A stretch of DNA of 27,812 nt, taken from CAWGCA01 sp963820955 (GTDB taxonomy: Bacteria; Pseudomonadota; Gammaproteobacteria; Chromatiales; Chromatiaceae). Each line of letters begins with the position of its first letter. Position 1 is the first letter of the stretch. This document shows, one piece after another, positions 25,260 to 27,812 of the stretch. The notes under the pieces were generated by a model. That model had not been told where the DNA came from. It ran no database searches and was given only the letters and a program-made list of their open reading frames with translations. The stretch covers positions 1 through 27,812 of the forward strand of contig CAWGCA010000015.1 in NCBI GenBank assembly GCA_963820955.1. The letters run 5' to 3'. The position numbers and the translations under genes are program-made.

Positions 25260-25605
25260 GGTTGTTCTCCAGTTGGTTAATTAGCGTTTGCAAGTAGTTA
25301 CGCATCTTCGAATGCTTTGGATCACTGCTTGGTCCCCTTGGCGTTCATGCTTGCGGTGATACATTGCAGGTGCCGTGCCAACTTTCGAAAAACACGAAAT
25401 AATGCATTATAAACAATGAGATATGATGATTTACGCTTGTACGCGCTATCGCCTGAATGCAGGAGCGACATTAACGTTCTGTGGAAACGGGATGTATCGA
25501 ATTGTTAACCTATGCAGGGAGAAGAGGCGGTTACACGTTTACAGAAAGCTGATGGCGTTGCGCTTACTGAAATGTGCAGCAGTCTATTTGCGCCAGCTCA
25601 GAATT

Positions 25606-25720
25606 GAGGTAGACGGTGCGAGGTAGACGACGCCTTGCGACTCTCAAAACTAGGCGAACTATGAGCAGTGTCTGGTAGCAGTGCGCCTGCGTGCTGCCAC
25701 ACACCCCGCCTGTTAGCGGG
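25606..25720 (+). promoter_or_regulatory. Repeat and hairpins ahead of the RAQPRD gene
   Basis: GAGGTAGACG occurs twice in tandem (25606-25615 and 25620-25629, period 14). GGTAGCA 25674-25680 pairs with TGCTGCC 25692-25698 (one G-T pair), and CCCGC 25705-25709 pairs with GCGGG 25716-25720. The wider gap 25260-25816 holds no convincing gene; a 67-codon frame at 25423-25626 has no family resemblance. The hairpins may be a leader for the operon that starts at 25817. Confidence 0.35.
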
Positions 25721-25816
25721 ACAGAAAAACCCCGCACCCTCCTGAATGGATTTTCCATAGTCGATTCTTCTCGATCTTTCACTATGTGCTCCATGCGCAA
25801 CACGCGGAGGACATCG

Positions 25817-26119
25817 ATGCGAATCACCCACCTGCTGGCCCTTGGACTGCTTGGAACTGCATTGCCTATCCAGTTCTGTAACGCAGATGCAGATGCTGAG
25901 CGGGCGGTACTGGCGCGGATCAGCCATGAACTCCAATCCATCGAACCCCTGATCGATGAGGCTGCGTCGCAAGCCAATCCGGATGCCCGCATTCGGTTTC
26001 AGTATGACTGGCTGCGGCAGGATCTTGATCGTATTCAACTCGGGATTCAGGCGCACATCGATGCACCTCGTTCCGAACCCAGGACCTTCCCCCCGTTGCG
26101 TGGCGATTACCGCCGGTAA
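25817..26119 (+). CDS. RAQPRD-family ICE protein (TIGR01690)
   Basis: The 100-residue protein has a signal peptide (MRITHLLALGLLGTALPIQF then CNADA) and a helical body ending in the family pattern QYDWLRQDLDRIQLGIQAHI and EPRTFPPLRGDYRR. These small periplasmic proteins are part of the MPF-G mating apparatus, with unknown exact role. GGAGG (25806-25810) six bases before ATG supports the start. It opens a compact run of five conjugation genes. Confidence 0.85.
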   Translation: MRITHLLALGLLGTALPIQFCNADADAERAVLARISHELQSIEPLIDEAASQANPDARIRFQYDWLRQDLDRIQLGIQAHIDAPRSEPRTFPPLRGDYRR

Positions 26120-26128
26120 TGAGCGGTC

Positions 26129-26359
26129 ATGACGGGCGCACAGAATGCGGCTTTTCAGGCAGGCTCCGGTGTCACACCGGCGGTGCTGCTGACCGGTATC
26201 GCCTCGGTGGTGCTGGTACTCGCCTTCGTGTGGGTGATCTGGGTCTCCCTGGGTACCTTTCGGGCCTGGCAGAACGGACAGCTGGCGCTGTTCGATGTGG
26301 CCTGGAGTGCGTTGCGGGCCAGCATCATCCTCATGGTGCTGGGTTTTTATCTGCGGTGA
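26129..26359 (+). CDS. TIGR03758/DUF3262 ICE membrane protein
   Basis: The 76-residue product has two hydrophobic helices: VLLTGIASVVLVLAFVWVIW and ALRASIILMVLGFYL, separated by FRAWQNGQLALFDVAW. Size, position right after RAQPRD and the two-helix hairpin match the TIGR03758 (PFL_4701-type) protein. It is a probable small inner-membrane component of the transfer channel. It starts 10 bases after the previous stop. Confidence 0.85.
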   Translation: MTGAQNAAFQAGSGVTPAVLLTGIASVVLVLAFVWVIWVSLGTFRAWQNGQLALFDVAWSALRASIILMVLGFYLR

Positions 26360-26386
26360 AGGGTTGACTTCATCGCGCATTGGGTC

Positions 26387-26423
26387 GGGGATTGCCCCGG
26401 TTTGTATGAAAGGGGGCAACCCC
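26387..26423 (+). promoter_or_regulatory. GC-rich hairpin before the TIGR03745 gene
   Basis: GGGGATTGCCCC (26387-26398) pairs with GGGGCAACCCC (26413-26423) around a 14-base loop, with one bulged A. The stem is long and GC-rich, ends 20 bases before the ATG and leaves the GGGAGGG ribosome site free. It could block exonucleases and raise the level of the downstream pilin-like message, or weaken transcription reading through. No T-run follows. Confidence 0.5.
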
Positions 26424-26443
26424 GTTACCTGGGAGGGTAAAGC

Positions 26444-26794
26444 ATGTTGAGGAAAGTCGTAAAACGGGCGGGGGCTGTCATGGGCCTGATGGCACTCGCT
26501 GCCGGTCAGTCGGTCTGGGCCGCGTTGCCGGTTCCGGTCGCACCGAGTACCGCGCCGGCGGCCGGTGACTGGATCGCACTGATCAAGGGCTATATCAAGG
26601 ATGGGGGTCTGGTGCTGGGCTTGGCGATCGCCGTGCTGGGCTTTCTGTGGATCGCCTATCTTGGTTTTGCCAAGTTCAACGAGGCCCGACAGGGTAAGGC
26701 CGAGTGGGCCGAGGTGGGTGTGCTGGGCATCGTCGGTGCAATCGTGCTGATCTTTGCCAGTTACCTGCTGACCGAAGCGGCCGGCGTTATCTAA
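26444..26794 (+). CDS. TIGR03745/DUF2976 pilin-like ICE protein
   Basis: The 116-residue protein has a signal peptide (AGAVMGLMALAAGQSVWAAL) and then two membrane helices (GGLVLGLAIAVLGFLWIAYL and GVLGIVGAIVLIFASYLL) around a short charged loop FNEARQGKAEW. This is the VirB2/TraA-pilin-like layout seen in TIGR03745 (PFL_4702) proteins, so it is a candidate for the conjugative pilus subunit. GGGAGGG lies upstream of the ATG. A strong hairpin precedes it. Confidence 0.87.
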   Translation: MLRKVVKRAGAVMGLMALAAGQSVWAALPVPVAPSTAPAAGDWIALIKGYIKDGGLVLGLAIAVLGFLWIAYLGFAKFNEARQGKAEWAEVGVLGIVGAIVLIFASYLLTEAAGVI

Positions 26795-26797
26795 GCC

Positions 26798-27178
26798 ATG
26801 TCCAACCGAGATGAGATTCTGGCCGACCGGCTCAATGTGGAGCCGGCGATCTTCAAGGGCTGTTCGTCGTCGGAGCTGGGCCTCATCGTGGGTGTGGCCG
26901 CGCTTATCTGGTTACCCGTCAGTCTGCTGCTGGCGGGTTTGATGGGTGCGGTCACCATGGGGTTCGGACTGGCCGGTGTCGGTGTCGTGGGTACCGTGAT
27001 CGTGATGGCCAGTCTGTTTCAGCGACTGAAGCGGGGCCGACCCGACGGCTACTACCAGCAACAGGTCAGCCTTTGGCTGGCGGATCATGGCTTACGCCGC
27101 TCGCCGTTCATTCGGCGCAGTGGCGCCTGGGATATCGGGAGAACCGGGTATGCGACGTTACCGCACCGAGATCGATAA
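26798..27178 (+). CDS. TIGR03750/DUF3487 ICE membrane protein
   Basis: The 126-residue protein has the TIGR03750 layout: ILADRLNVEPAIFKGCSSSE near the start, two helices (LGLIVGVAALIWLPVSLLLA and FGLAGVGVVGTVIVMASLF), then RLKRGRPDGYYQQ and a short cytoplasmic tail. It resembles TraL/VirB3-like small channel proteins in place and size. Its C-terminus overlaps the next gene by 29 bases, typical of this cluster. It starts 3 bases after the previous stop. Confidence 0.87.
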   Translation: MSNRDEILADRLNVEPAIFKGCSSSELGLIVGVAALIWLPVSLLLAGLMGAVTMGFGLAGVGVVGTVIVMASLFQRLKRGRPDGYYQQQVSLWLADHGLRRSPFIRRSGAWDIGRTGYATLPHRDR

Positions 27179-27803
27179 CGTCCGCGCCCACCTGCGCTCG
27201 CTGTGGATGGTGATCGGCCTGCAGTTTGTCGTGATCGTGGTGCTCTGGTTCGGCTGGAGTCAGGCCCCAAAACAATTGACCGTGCATGTCCCGCCCGATC
27301 TTCGCTCCGGTGCGACACAATCGGTCAACGAGGTCCCCCCCGCCAATGTGTACGCCTTTGCCTTCTACATCTTCCAGCAGCTCAACCGCTGGTCGGAGGA
27401 TGGTGCGAAGGACTACGGCAAAGCCATCTTCCGGATCTCCCCGTATGTGACCGCACGTTTCCGGGCGGAACTCAGAGCGGACATGGAGCTGAAAGGGCGG
27501 CAGGGAGAGCTGGCCTACCGGGTGCGGGGTGTGCAGGAGATCGCCGGTCACGGTTACGAGGAACGCCGTGTCGATGTGCTTGCCCCCGGGGTCTGGGTGG
27601 TCTGGCTGGATCTCGATCTGTTCGAGTCGGTGAAGGGCATGACCGTAAAGAAGACCGCCATCCGTTATCCCCTGCGGGTCGTGAGTCTCGCCATTGACCC
27701 GGAAGTGAACCCCTGGGGATTGGCGCTGGATGGGTTTGCGCAAGAGGGCCCACGGCGGTTGAGCGAGACCGAGCGCGGTGAAGACGCCGAGCAAGACAAG
27801 TAA
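27150..27803 (+). CDS. TIGR03746/DUF2895 ICE protein, TraE/VirB8-like position
   Basis: The 217-residue protein starts MRRYRTEIDNVRAHLRSLWM, has one N-terminal helix (MVIGLQFVVIVVLWFGW) and a periplasmic domain: VHVPPDLRSGATQSVNEVPP, VYAFAFYIFQQLNRWSEDGA, AYRVRGVQEIAGHGYEERRV and WVVWLDLDLFESVKGMTVKK. This is the TIGR03746 (PFL_4704) family, which has a TraE/VirB8-like arrangement as part of the channel core. It is intact and ends nine bases before the window edge. Confidence 0.87.
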   Translation: MRRYRTEIDNVRAHLRSLWMVIGLQFVVIVVLWFGWSQAPKQLTVHVPPDLRSGATQSVNEVPPANVYAFAFYIFQQLNRWSEDGAKDYGKAIFRISPYVTARFRAELRADMELKGRQGELAYRVRGVQEIAGHGYEERRVDVLAPGVWVVWLDLDLFESVKGMTVKKTAIRYPLRVVSLAIDPEVNPWGLALDGFAQEGPRRLSETERGEDAEQDK

Positions 27804-27812
27804 CTCGAGAGC

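Noticed and set aside
25423..25626. 67-residue plus-strand frame
   Set aside because: Cysteine- and arginine-rich composition without a domain, no ribosome site and AT-rich intergenic context.

Overview
The window looks like part of an integrative and conjugative element (ICE) of the PFGI-1/ICEHin1056 (MPF-G type) class in a moderately GC-rich gammaproteobacterium. The class call rests on a run of ICE-specific families: DUF3577, RadC, DUF6573, an Integrase_1-type recombinase, PilL, the TIGR03759 family, a lytic transglycosylase, DUF2859, TraD, and then the TIGR03747, RAQPRD, TIGR03758, TIGR03745, TIGR03750 and TIGR03746 families. No tRNA, rRNA, CRISPR array, complete insertion sequence or element end (att site) was found, so the window is probably internal to the element.

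Layout. (1) 1-1959: ICE maintenance genes: the tail of an actin-like segregation ATPase, DUF3577, radC and a DUF6573 gene. The last three each follow a hairpin-rich leader, and a strong terminator closes the block. (2) 2130-4308: AT-richer, all minus strand: two genes of unknown function, a DUF6988-like gene and a small CsrA. Two attC-like sites separate the first three genes, suggesting remains of an integron-type cassette array. (3) 4543-9176: a TetR-family repressor divergent from a metallo-beta-lactamase-fold hydrolase, with two matching operators, then a neuromedin-U-like outer-membrane protein, a DUF2092 protein and a small exported R/D-rich protein. (4) 9341-15973: a short membrane-anchored protein, then a large anchored periplasmic protein, a FadL-like outer-membrane protein, a LolD/MacB-type ATPase, an FtsX-type permease and a ZnuA-like binding protein. 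This looks like an uncharacterised envelope-spanning transport system. (5) 16272-19273: DNA polymerase IV, about 0.9 kb of hairpin-rich noncoding DNA and an interrupted recombinase. (6) 19403-27803: mating-pair-formation and coupling genes, interrupted at about 24.8-25.8 kb by a minus-strand gene for a small exported protein.

A striking property is the number of single-base frameshifts in otherwise well-preserved genes: radC, DUF6573, the neuromedin-U-like gene, the FadL-like gene, dinB, the recombinase, TIGR03759, the transglycosylase, DUF2859 and traD. Reading frames between the shifts look clean and several shifts fall in short homopolymers. Indel errors in a long-read assembly are at least as likely as real decay, so entries typed as pseudogene may be intact in the organism.

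The backbone genes serve maintenance, integration and conjugative DNA transfer. The cargo adds a post-transcriptional regulator, a self-regulated hydrolase, envelope proteins, a candidate transporter and an error-prone polymerase.
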